A stretch of DNA of 64,000 nucleotides from Pythium myriotylum (lineage: Eukaryota; Oomycota; Peronosporomycetes; Pythiales; Pythiaceae), in NCBI GenBank assembly GCA_023091665.1, contig JALJCQ010000012.1, positions 3,844,001 to 3,908,000 on the forward strand. The letters run 5' to 3'. The position numbers and the translations under genes were made by a program. The notes beneath the pieces are model-generated. The model made no database searches, was not told the DNA's origin, and saw nothing but the letters and a program-made list of their open reading frames with translations. Positions 21,946 to 30,519 of the stretch are shown piece by piece (position 1 is the stretch's first letter; every line of letters starts with the position of its first letter).

Positions 21946-23111
21946 GTTGTACCATTGCAGTACCGGAAGATCTACAAGCCCGTATCATCGACCTCCAATG
22001 GAAGTCACTTGCAGACACATCGAGAAAACAATACCTACGAACTTGGCACCAATGGTGCGACTTCTGCACCACGCACGGCCTCCCGCGTTGGCTCTCTTCC
22101 AGTAGCGCCGCCGATCAATCACTACAGCTCACTATGTTCGCAGTTTGCTGCTGGCAGCAGAGCCTCGATGGCACGACTCTCCGATACGACACCGTACGGA
22201 ATAAACTCAGCCATGTCCGCTGGTGTCATCAGCTCGCCACCGGCCTCCGACCACAACTCGCACCGCAACACGATCTTGTCCTCGACGCCATGCGCCGACT
22301 CAGTCCGTCCCGCCAAGTCCGAGGGGCCGTCTCCATCCCGATGCTCGAAGCCATTACCTCCGCCTGCAAGTTACACGTCGCCCAACACCGCGTCATTTGT
22401 GGGGCTGCGGTGCTGGGCTTCTTCTTCTGCCTCCGCGGGGCCGAGTACCTCGCCACCAATGGACGCCAACGACATCGATACTGTATCCAAGTAAGTGACA
22501 TTGCGGTGTTTGACAATGACGGCTTCCGAACCACCAGCTACAACGACGCCAAGATCGTCAAACTCACGATACGTGGCAGCAAAACCGACCAAGCCGGCCA
22601 GTCGACAACCCGAGAACTGACGAAGAGCAGAAGAGCTCCAGTCTGTCCCGTGTATGCAGCTCTGCTACTCCTCACGAACGCCAAGATCCTCGGCCTCAAC
22701 GAATCCAACCCACTGTGCTCGTACGAAACCAACCGTGTCCTCACATCCCAGACGATGACGACGGTTCTTCGACGGGCTGCAACCCGCTGTGGATACGACC
22801 CAGTCACGATCTCAACACACTCACTGCGTGTGGGAGGTGCAACCGCCATGCACACCGCCGACATCAACTCCGACTCGATTCGAATGCACGGAAGGTGGGC
22901 TTCAAGTGCATACCAACGGTACATCCGTGTAGCACCAGCGACTACAACACGCCACGCCGAACGAATGGCAAGAAGCACAGCCGCGACTCCAGTGAATCGG
23001 CCCGGGTCCTCTCAAGGGGCATCACGAGATCACGATCTCGCCACCCGGGCCGATAACACATCAATGTACTCACCGCTGTGCTCCCCAAACGTGCTTTCAA
23101 CGACGGAGTGA
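21942..23111 (+). CDS. DIRS tyrosine recombinase
   Basis: Open frame from just after a stop at 21939, with the first ATG at 22134. The upstream part (IDLQWKSLADTSRKQYLRTW) looks like the SAM-like core-binding start of tyrosine recombinases, so the coding region probably begins before the ATG and may be expressed as a fusion. Catalytic residues: Arg in FFFCLRGAEYL, the HSLR box (22818-22829), HGRW (22887-22898) and the nucleophile Tyr in AYQRYIR (codon 22920-22922). All are present, so this domain looks intact. It integrates the element by strand exchange. Confidence 0.82.
   Translation: MGCTIAVPEDLQARIIDLQWKSLADTSRKQYLRTWHQWCDFCTTHGLPRWLSSSSAADQSLQLTMFAVCCWQQSLDGTTLRYDTVRNKLSHVRWCHQLATGLRPQLAPQHDLVLDAMRRLSPSRQVRGAVSIPMLEAITSACKLHVAQHRVICGAAVLGFFFCLRGAEYLATNGRQRHRYCIQVSDIAVFDNDGFRTTSYNDAKIVKLTIRGSKTDQAGQSTTRELTKSRRAPVCPVYAALLLLTNAKILGLNESNPLCSYETNRVLTSQTMTTVLRRAATRCGYDPVTISTHSLRVGGATAMHTADINSDSIRMHGRWASSAYQRYIRVAPATTTRHAERMARSTAATPVNRPGSSQGASRDHDLATRADNTSMYSPLCSPNVLSTTE
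22997..23053. repeat. Nested hairpin at the 3' end of the recombinase ORF
   Basis: An 11-bp perfect inverted pair (22997-23007 TCGGCCCGGGT and 23043-23053) encloses a second hairpin (GAGATC AC GATCTC, about 23025-23038). It lies inside the last codons of the recombinase. It may be part of the internal control or end-replication signals of the element, or an RNA fold; no partner copy was seen elsewhere. Confidence 0.45.
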
Positions 23112-23203
23112 AGGAAATGATGACTAAACATACGCGACGGCATCTCGCAAGCCCAACTCGCCTGCAGAGAATGGCGTACTGAGTTATATCAGTTTGGCAT
23201 CAA

Positions 23204-23873
23204 ACGATTCAATTGGGGTCTATTGTTTTGCTTATCTAGAACGCATAGCCGGCTACCGCCATGTTTTAGGTAGATCCTCTCCAGTAGTCAAGATCTCTAA
23301 GGAGGAGAGCTACGATGGGCTGGTGTCGCTCATGTCCAGCCGGGTAGTATGTCTGACTACTGGCTGTGGTGTCCATGGCGAGGTTGGCCGCTGCGTCGGC
23401 CATTTTATTGGCCGCGCGAGGGTGGTGACTCCAGCTGCGGACTCCGAGGGAGTCGGCAAGTCGGCGCTCTTGGACGTACTTGACTTAGAGCTTGCCGTTG
23501 GGAGGAGGTGTATACGTTCGCATTTGGCGGATGATGAGCATGCTATCCCCAATTACCGAAATAGGCACCCAGTTGTTCTCCATTGCGACGGTGAGGCCGG
23601 TGATGAGGCCGTCGTATACAGCCTCGTTGACGGTTGTGGTGGGATCTCCATAGGCCATGGCCACGGAAAAAAAATGACCTCGGCATGGGCGTTGTCGGAC
23701 GTGACGCGAACCACGACTGCTCTGGCTCCTCCCGGCCCGGGGTTACCACGAGAGCCCGTCGAAGAAGAGGGGGTAGTGCGCAGCAGAACGAATGCGGGGA
23801 ATCTGGGGGGTTTGGCATCAAAGAAAAAATGTATCTGGGTCGGTTCACGATACATCCGTCCTAATAATTGCAC
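23204..23873 (-). mobile_element. 5'-truncated LINE relic with RNase H fragment
   Basis: On the minus strand, a fragment of RNase H (GSRGNPGPGG followed by AVVVRV) is recognisable near 23700-23760, but the catalytic Asp of DGGSRGNPG is replaced and the frame breaks downstream. The end at 23204-23258 matches the tail of the better-preserved copy at 38502-39537 (CTAGATAAGC, CAATAGACC, AATTG). A non-LTR retrotransposon fragment, truncated at its 5' end as usual for target-primed insertion. It abuts the right flank of the DIRS-like element. Confidence 0.65.
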
Positions 23874-24029
23874 TCCAGGTGTGAAACAGATGCATATGTA
23901 TTTGGATCAAAAAGCCATCATATTGCCGATACAACCTCATAAACAAAATCATGTTCTGCGCTGAACATGATTTTGTTTCATTTCTTTCTGAAGGAAACAG
24001 TCGTGAAGAAACTCGGCTGGGAAGCCCAT

Positions 24030-25142
24030 TTAGGACTGAGTAATCGGAGATGGGGTCGTCGGGCGCGGACCAGGCGGAGGACCGCCTGGGCCACCAGCAC
24101 CACCCGCGTTTGCCACGCCTCCATTCGCCGTCCACGTCGCGGCCGAGCGAATCGTCTTCGAGATCTTCGCGTCCACGCCAACCGAGATCCACGAGAACAG
24201 ACCATCCTCCACCTTATCGCCTAGGTAGACGTACTCGAGAATCGGATCGAAGCCAGTTGCGGAGGATTCACTCAAGATGCCATCTTGCGCGTTGGTCGTC
24301 AAGGGCTGCTTGTTGGTAGCGTACACGCCCGTCTTCTCGACCTCGGTGATGAGACTCTGGTCGAAGAAGAGCTGGCCGACGCTCGCGGCGCCACCGCCGC
24401 TGTACGTGTTGTTGGGGAGCACAGAGCCGCCGTGGCTGCCGAGGATGTGGATGTGGGTGGCGCGGCTAGTGTAGTGACCCGGGAATTTGGTCGCGAATTG
24501 CACGAGCCCGTCCTTGTCGGTCGGGTAGAGTCCTCGGGCAAATGTCGTGTTGATGTTGCTGAGGTCGTTGCTATCGCCGTTGCCCCTAGCTACCACGCCA
24601 GCGTAGACACCAGTCGAATTGCAGTGCCAGAAGTCGACGTAGTAGTCTGGCACGGGCGAGCACGTGTTAATATCGATGAACTGGAGTTGAGTGTAAAGGT
24701 CGATGCCCGGCTGCGTCTCGCGAATGTCGTTGCGAATGAGCTCACCATTAACATAGTATGGACCTTGGGTCACTTCAGGCTCGAGCACACACTTGGGCGT
24801 GGCTCCAAAGAGCGCCACGGCGTCGAACTTGGTGGGAGTCACGCCCGTCAGACTTGACTTGTGGTTCTTGGCAATCACATCAGCAGCGGCGAGTCGGCGA
24901 CGCTCAGCCTGGAGGGTCTTGATGGCCTCCAGGCGTCGGTCGGCGGCGCGTTGCTGGAGCTCCCGGAGACTCTTGTTGTTGGCGCATGCGGAGAGCGATC
25001 GGTGTGCGTTGGCTCGGAAGAGGTGGCTGTTAGCGACCTCGAGGAGCGATCGTTCGTGATGCTGGCCGGGGTGAGCTTCGACGGAGGCGACGTAGACAGC
25101 GGTAGCTGAGATGGTCGCGAGAATAGTCGAGAGCTGGACCAT
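24030..25142 (-). CDS. Secreted intradiol ring-cleavage dioxygenase-like protein
   Basis: Intronless, 370 residues. N-terminal signal peptide (about 1-23, MVQLSTILATISATAV), a Arg/Leu-rich helical spacer to about 100, then the dioxygenase fold: GPYYVNGE (127-134), VDFWHCNSTGVYAG with Tyr180, RGLYPTDKDG, and PGHYTSRATHIHIL with Tyr224, His230 and His232. The two Tyr and two His are the expected non-haem Fe(III) ligands, so it is probably active. This branch of the family cleaves catechol-type rings; in oomycetes and fungi such secreted forms may act on plant or humic phenolics. The C-terminus is a Gly/Pro-rich low-complexity tail (about 345-370). A good initiator motif lies 57 bp upstream (25199-25214). 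It stands alone, with transposon debris on its 3' side. Confidence 0.87.
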   Translation of the reverse strand: MVQLSTILATISATAVYVASVEAHPGQHHERSLLEVANSHLFRANAHRSLSACANNKSLRELQQRAADRRLEAIKTLQAERRRLAAADVIAKNHKSSLTGVTPTKFDAVALFGATPKCVLEPEVTQGPYYVNGELIRNDIRETQPGIDLYTQLQFIDINTCSPVPDYYVDFWHCNSTGVYAGVVARGNGDSNDLSNINTTFARGLYPTDKDGLVQFATKFPGHYTSRATHIHILGSHGGSVLPNNTYSGGGAASVGQLFFDQSLITEVEKTGVYATNKQPLTTNAQDGILSESSATGFDPILEYVYLGDKVEDGLFSWISVGVDAKISKTIRSAATWTANGGVANAGGAGGPGGPPPGPRPTTPSPITQS

Positions 25143-25198
25143 GATGGACTTGTAGTTTTAAGGGCTTGGTAGTGGAGTGGGCTTGCTTGGTCGGCAGT

Positions 25199-25214
25199 AA
25201 CTTGCAAAGTGAGA
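25199..25214 (-). promoter_or_regulatory. Oomycete-type initiator of the dioxygenase gene
   Basis: Read on the minus strand, TCTCACTTTGCAAGTT fits GCTCATTYYNCAWTTT with few mismatches. It lies 57 bp before the ATG at 25142, the spacing expected for an oomycete transcription start. Confidence 0.45.
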
Positions 25215-26909
25215 GGCGAGTTGATGCTGGAGGCAGAGAGAAGATTCTTAGCCGAAACCTTCGCGTTGTTTGGTTCAGTGCTGGGTTCATCTTTCGTGTC
25301 CACTTCTACAGGTAAGTTTACTGGAGAATGCGATTCCGTTGGTCTTGCTGATGGATGAAGCAGGATCGGAAGAAGGGGGTGGGACGACGTCGATTGCGTG
25401 AGAGGACTGATTGAGGTCACGACATAACGATTTGCCAGGACCTGGCGCTGTACAGGACCTCCAAGAGCCCACTCACTTTGTCGTCGATCCGGTACACACT
25501 AGCAACTGTAGAATACTGTTTCCGATTTGACTATCCTGTCACGAACGAGAGTGACCCCGTACCTGTCTGATTCTCGATCGGGAAAGACTCATTTGTGGCA
25601 GTGATAATTTCGTGACCAATCAACATTCTCTGTTGAGACAACGTGTCGATCCACGCGGAAAGGGAGAGGATGAAGCGGCATTCCATTTCATAATACCTTT
25701 TTCGAAAGACCGCTAAAAACTTCCAGCTCTCTGTTGGTCTCTTGAGCTCAACACACTTTCGTTTTTGGCTTCTTCTGTCTCGTCGTTGTGACTGCGCCAA
25801 CAACTTGGGCGTCGAGCTATATAGGATTAGGGCCACTGCATGACTTCAAAACTCCCACCTCGGTCATTATTGCGACGATCTTGGACGAAGATCTAGGTGC
25901 TGTCCCCCAAGACGTAACAACTCTGTCTTCATCCATCAAATTCTGATGAATGTTGAGAGTATTGACAGGCGCACAAACGGGCCAAGGATGATGAAGACGA
26001 TGGAAGCGCCTCTTTGTTCAGACGATACAGTGGGCACATTCCTCTGGTTCCGTTAACACCTGTTGCTACGTTTGTTTGCGTTTCTGTAGGAATCTCTCGG
26101 TATACCGTAAGCTTCACTGGTTCGTCTACCATTGCCTGAATGTAACGACAGTCCAACTGCGAGTCCAACTGCAGGACAGGGTGATGGTGATTGTCGTGCC
26201 CAATGACTGTTCCCAGACACTACATGTTGACATCCACAGCCGAAGAAGCGTGCATGCTGGAAATGGCTGCGCCAGCATCTGGTACCAAGAGTCACACGCA
26301 AGCCAACGATTGCTTGAATGTACTATGGCACACGCAGCTTAATGTGCTCGAACGATCGACAATCTCGCCCGCAGCGAACGCGGTCAGGCACCCCCCAAAG
26401 TATGGAGACGGGTAAGGGTCTCGCATAGAAGTAATTTTTAGCGGTCTACATACTCTACCACCAGGAGATTGTCAAGTGCGTTTGTACACATGTCACGGAG
26501 GTCCATCAATTTGAATCGTCGAAACCGGATACTGTTTGCGTTCTATATGCACTCTACAGAACCCGAGTGTCCAACGCTCAATGTGCATTTTATGTGAGTT
26601 GAAACTTCGGCTGATTAGTTTATGTTGAGCCATTGTCCAGTGGATAATATCCACACCAACCAATTGGTCCAATTGTGCAAAAGTAGAGTTGAGAGATCCT
26701 GAGCTGCTTCGAAGCTCAATACGCTTGACAAGAACAACTCGTTCGTCGCAAACTGAGTTGGTGCGATGCCAAGGTAGCTCTCCCCAACATATCGATGCTA
26801 ACGGATACTAGTATCTCCGTCCAACCTCACACATTCGTGGACCCCAGCGCTGTCCCCAACGACGCGACAACAATATGCTGCAGACTATTTGTCTTCGGTT
26901 GAGGGAGAC

Positions 26910-26925
26910 GGTATGATATCATACC
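26910..26925. repeat. Perfect 16-bp palindrome
   Basis: GGTATGATATCATACC is fully self-complementary, and the arms continue outward as GAGA/TCTC after one mismatch. It lies about 890 bp before the B2 start. It could be a regulatory dyad or a transposon end; no second copy was found. Confidence 0.45.
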
Positions 26926-27555
26926 TTCTCTCGAGCTGCGGGGTCCATCTATCATTCTTCACAAGACAAATCAACCTGGCCGTATAGTTCGCGAGAAACC
27001 GAGACTACCGGGATGACTTCTAGAATGATCCATACACCTCTTCATCTTCCTCAGCGCCACGTCGTATTCGCAAAGGACCTGAGTGACACGATAATTTGTT
27101 GCCCTTGAGCTGTTCGATGTAAGTGCACTGTCTCCGGTGACCTCAAGTACCCTGACACCGAGGAATTTTGCGGCTCGTAGAACGACAACGAGCCTACTGT
27201 ACTGACGCAGTCGTTTGTGGTTCCACTGGCTGCCCTGCATAATACTGGCTGCTCCGTACTTCTTGACGATCGCGAAAGATTACCCATGAAACGCGCGAGT
27301 TCCGGTTCGCTTCTTGAAGGAAAACTCGCAAATTTGTTGTTGCTTTTAATCTACGAGCGCTCCGCTGAAAGATTACCTTCCGTTAAGTTAATTAGACTGC
27401 GCTTACTTCCCCAAACCCAGAGATCGCATGTAGAATCACTCTTAGTTTCTTTAGATGAGAAGCACCCGCAAGGTTTCATCGGATGCGACGCGGATGGTAC
27501 GACCAGGCGTTCATCCACGCGTCGATTGACTCTATCTCACGTCAACGCGCGGATT

Positions 27556-27588
27556 GGTTTGATAATATCAAACCATCATATTATGATG
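27556..27588. repeat. Two back-to-back hairpins
   Basis: GGTTTGATA-A-TATCAAACC (27556-27574) is followed directly by CATCATA-T-TATGATG (27574-27588), both perfect. The first shares the string TTGGTTTGATAAT with another inverted repeat near 57208-57240, hinting at a dispersed small element. It lies about 230 bp before the B2 start. Confidence 0.45.
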
Positions 27589-27814
27589 CAGAGCCAGTCG
27601 TGTAGCGAATGATGAACTGACCTCTGCTGTTAGCTGCTCATCGAAGCGTCGCATCCCAGGAAGACTCTTCATGCGATGTGGAGCGTTCGGTGTTGGCTGT
27701 TATAAGTGGGTTTCGTCGGTCTTCGAAGAGTCACACACGACTCTTTGCCTTCTCTTGCCGGAGGGGAGGCTGTAGCCATCCAGCATCTCTTCATTGAGCG
27801 AAATCATCTCGCCA

Positions 27815-30256
27815 ATGAACGGCGATGTTTCAGCGCACACAACGCCACCATATCCGCGGGCTACCAGAGTCAACATTGGGTTCCATCATGTTCGCTCAAC
27901 TCGCGTATGGCCGCTGAAAGGCAACGACCGACGCAGTGATAACGGAGCAAGCGATATCCCACAGCTTCCCGACACAAGTTTTCGTAGACTCAGCTATCGG
28001 TTAAAGCTCATACGCACTGATCCACGAACACAGCTGCGCTTTGGAATTTGGCTTCACACACTCTGGTGGACGAGTCTCTTCGTCCTCCACGTTGTCAACA
28101 TCGTGTACTACGCTGGTGTCGCTTGGTTATACCGCCAGTTTGGCAACACCTTTTTCGAGCACCAACTCAAATTATACTCGATCGGCATCGATAACTCCGA
28201 GTACTCCAAAGTCTCGAGACTTCATGCGTGTGTTGCCGCCGTTCATGTGTTCTTCGTGCTATTGATGATAACGAGTTCGATACGCGAGCGCAAGCCCGTT
28301 TTTCAGCCTGATTTTAGTGCTCTCTATCGAGCATTGAAACGTGTTGCTCTGGCGAGACGCCTCACATCTAACGTTACTCGATTGAATCGAACAACAAGCT
28401 CCACGTCATCTCCATCTTCGATTGATTGCCAAACTGCACCAATGGCGAATTCCGCGCGCAGATCCGAATCTGTAGCTCGGAGCTCCGCTTTCTCTCGCGA
28501 AGGTCTCTTCGGCGTCGACAGCGTCTACTTTGACCACATGCTACTCGTCCGCGAACTCATCGAGACGTCACTTCAGACGTACCAGCTCTATCGTATGACA
28601 TTGGTGATGCCACGGCTTTGGTTGATCCGGTTCTATCTCGCTTTATTGATCATCAACTGCTGGGTCGTGCCGTTCCTTCACCGATACTATCACAATCATA
28701 AAACACTTCGGCGACTGCTGTGCTTGTTCTGCGACGCCGTGCTGGATATGATTTCATCGATCGGTGTTTCGTTCATCATCTTCGCCACGTACGCACCTCA
28801 GTACAACGACCCAGCGGGCTTCGGGTTTCCTCGAACGATTTGGTATGATGACGAGTGGTTTGCCAATATGCAGCAGGAGTTCCGAATTATGCTGGTGGTG
28901 TCGTGGGGAGATATGGGATCTCGTTTAGTGTTCGCGGTGGGTCTCCTTATGTGTATCGAGGAAATCAAGGAACTGCTGACGCCAGTGGCTGATCCTCCAA
29001 CTTCCATGCAAACACTCCCTCTCGTGCCTTGGGCTATCGAGTCCGACCTGCTTCAGACGGACGCAGTGACCAGAAAGGGGAGAGTGCTAGATAAAGGACC
29101 CAAGAAGGATATTGCAAGACCTACCGTCAAGACTAAAACCCCCAAGTTGTCTCCAGGCAAGCGGCTATCTGTGCTGTCATTCCTGCTTCAAGTAGTCGGC
29201 CCAGGCTTCTTTGTGGTGTGGGGCTGCATCCTCCTCGCTGTTCATCTTGCAGCTGAATCGAGACACAACGAATCCCCATGCTCACTTCGCCTCAAGCCAT
29301 GGCTGACGAGCAAGCCCGGATGTTCACTCGTCGAGATGAACTGTGCATTGATTCAGTCCAAAGGCGATGACGAAGCCATCAAGTTGATCTGGGAGGCCTT
29401 TGACCCAAATCGCGCAGCGAGTGTCGTCATTCGTCACTGTCCACAACTATTAATTCCAACAAAGATCAAACAGTATCACTGGATCACGACTCTCAAGCTG
29501 TACAACTCAACAATCGTGGGTTGGGACGACGCTGCTGCACTGGCCACGACGGATCATCCGAATCTTCGCTCGATATATCTCGTCCGAACATTCACACCAA
29601 CTGGCGAGCTGCCTCTTGGTCTTCAGTCATCCAACTTTCCCAAACGTGTAGTGAATTTTTTATCTTCGGTGACCAACTTTTCTACACTTCCGGGAGACCT
29701 GTACATCAAATGGCCGAAGCGCATGCAGCTGGGATTCGAGTTCTCGTCGCTGACCAGGGTGCCAAAAGTCTTGAGGCATCTAGAGCCCAGACTGATCTCC
29801 TTTTCCGGTTCCCCTATTTCAGCTATTCCCGTCGAGATTCTCGAAATGCCCCAGCTGGATACTATGATAGCTGCGAAGACACGAATTCAGGAACTGCCTC
29901 GCCACGTCAAGTCGATCAACCCGCAGTTCCGAACGATGATGATGCAGTTCACGAACGTCACGGAGTTCTGGTCGTGGATCGATCCGTTTGCTCATTACAT
30001 TGCCTCTGCCACCCTGAGACTGTTTAATGCCTACGGGACGCCGTACTGCCGCGAATTACTTGAGATCGCGAACGGCACACGCAAGGCTTTCTCAGTTGCA
30101 CCGGAGCAAGACCATAGTATTTTGATGGATGTCTCGACACCAGAGAAGCTGGCTTTCGCCATGCGGGTAGTGGAGTGCACGAAGCGAGATCCGATGATGT
30201 ACTTTGCGCTAGGAATGGAAGATGCGAAGCACAGATGGAAGCAAGATGGTGGATGA
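27815..30256 (+). CDS. Family B membrane protein B2 with C-terminal LRR-like ectodomain
   Basis: Intronless, 813 residues from the first ATG in the frame (27815). Same plan as B1: an N-terminal cytosolic stretch, TM pair (LHVVNIVYYAGVAWLY; VAAVHVFFVLLMITSS), further segments near the middle, the conserved core YAPQYNDPAGFGFPR / DDEWFANMQQEFRIML / SWGDMGSRLVFA, a strong segment VVGPGFFVVWGCILLAV, then an LRR-like C-terminal ectodomain with HWITTLKLYNSTIVGW, LRSIYLVRTFTPTGELPLG and YGTPYCRELLEIANGT. The central loop differs most from B1. It faces A2 tail to tail with a gap of 263 bp, repeating the A1/B1 arrangement in reverse order. Function unknown. Confidence 0.78.
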   Translation: MNGDVSAHTTPPYPRATRVNIGFHHVRSTRVWPLKGNDRRSDNGASDIPQLPDTSFRRLSYRLKLIRTDPRTQLRFGIWLHTLWWTSLFVLHVVNIVYYAGVAWLYRQFGNTFFEHQLKLYSIGIDNSEYSKVSRLHACVAAVHVFFVLLMITSSIRERKPVFQPDFSALYRALKRVALARRLTSNVTRLNRTTSSTSSPSSIDCQTAPMANSARRSESVARSSAFSREGLFGVDSVYFDHMLLVRELIETSLQTYQLYRMTLVMPRLWLIRFYLALLIINCWVVPFLHRYYHNHKTLRRLLCLFCDAVLDMISSIGVSFIIFATYAPQYNDPAGFGFPRTIWYDDEWFANMQQEFRIMLVVSWGDMGSRLVFAVGLLMCIEEIKELLTPVADPPTSMQTLPLVPWAIESDLLQTDAVTRKGRVLDKGPKKDIARPTVKTKTPKLSPGKRLSVLSFLLQVVGPGFFVVWGCILLAVHLAAESRHNESPCSLRLKPWLTSKPGCSLVEMNCALIQSKGDDEAIKLIWEAFDPNRAASVVIRHCPQLLIPTKIKQYHWITTLKLYNSTIVGWDDAAALATTDHPNLRSIYLVRTFTPTGELPLGLQSSNFPKRVVNFLSSVTNFSTLPGDLYIKWPKRMQLGFEFSSLTRVPKVLRHLEPRLISFSGSPISAIPVEILEMPQLDTMIAAKTRIQELPRHVKSINPQFRTMMMQFTNVTEFWSWIDPFAHYIASATLRLFNAYGTPYCRELLEIANGTRKAFSVAPEQDHSILMDVSTPEKLAFAMRVVECTKRDPMMYFALGMEDAKHRWKQDGG

Positions 30257-30519
30257 TCAGATATTTGTTTGGGAATAAAATGACATATCAGGGAGAATTT
30301 CAATGTTATCATACTTTTCACATGTAGAAGTGGTGGATATGTTGAAGGGGACAATATGTTGAAGGGGACAAGAATGACTGATACATTGCCCAAGAAAGCC
30401 CAATGAACCCATCCACATCGGACGACCCTAGCAATTTAGCGATCGCGAGACATGTGAAATATGACTAGCTAATCTCCATCGCATGCGTCGCTACGAAAGA
30501 CTGACGAGCGAAAAATGAA

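Larger units (their letters stand above)
17928..23111 (+). mobile_element. DIRS-like tyrosine-recombinase retrotransposon (coding core)
   Basis: Three coding blocks in the DIRS order: gag (17928-20031), reverse transcriptase-RNase H (20152-21945) and tyrosine recombinase (21942-23111). DIRS elements integrate by recombinase instead of a DDE integrase, so no long terminal repeats are expected. Two single-base frame breaks (gag near 18846-18852, RT near 21040-21060) suggest an inactive copy unless they are read errors. No methyltransferase domain was seen. Terminal and internal complementary repeats were not found by eye. It sits between gene B1 and a LINE relic. Confidence 0.8.
25215..27814. 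other. Long intergenic stretch, no gene recognised
   Basis: About 2.6 kb between two divergently transcribed genes (the dioxygenase and B2). Short frames, such as 25531-25836 on the minus strand (101 aa, basic, no motif), have no similarity I recognise. Two palindromic spots stand out at 26910-26925 and 27556-27588. The stretch probably contains both promoters and decayed repeats. Confidence 0.4.

Noticed and set aside
23194..23964. Long plus-strand frame of 256 codons
   Set aside because: It is antisense to a LINE RNase H fragment with GSRGNPGPGG on the minus strand.
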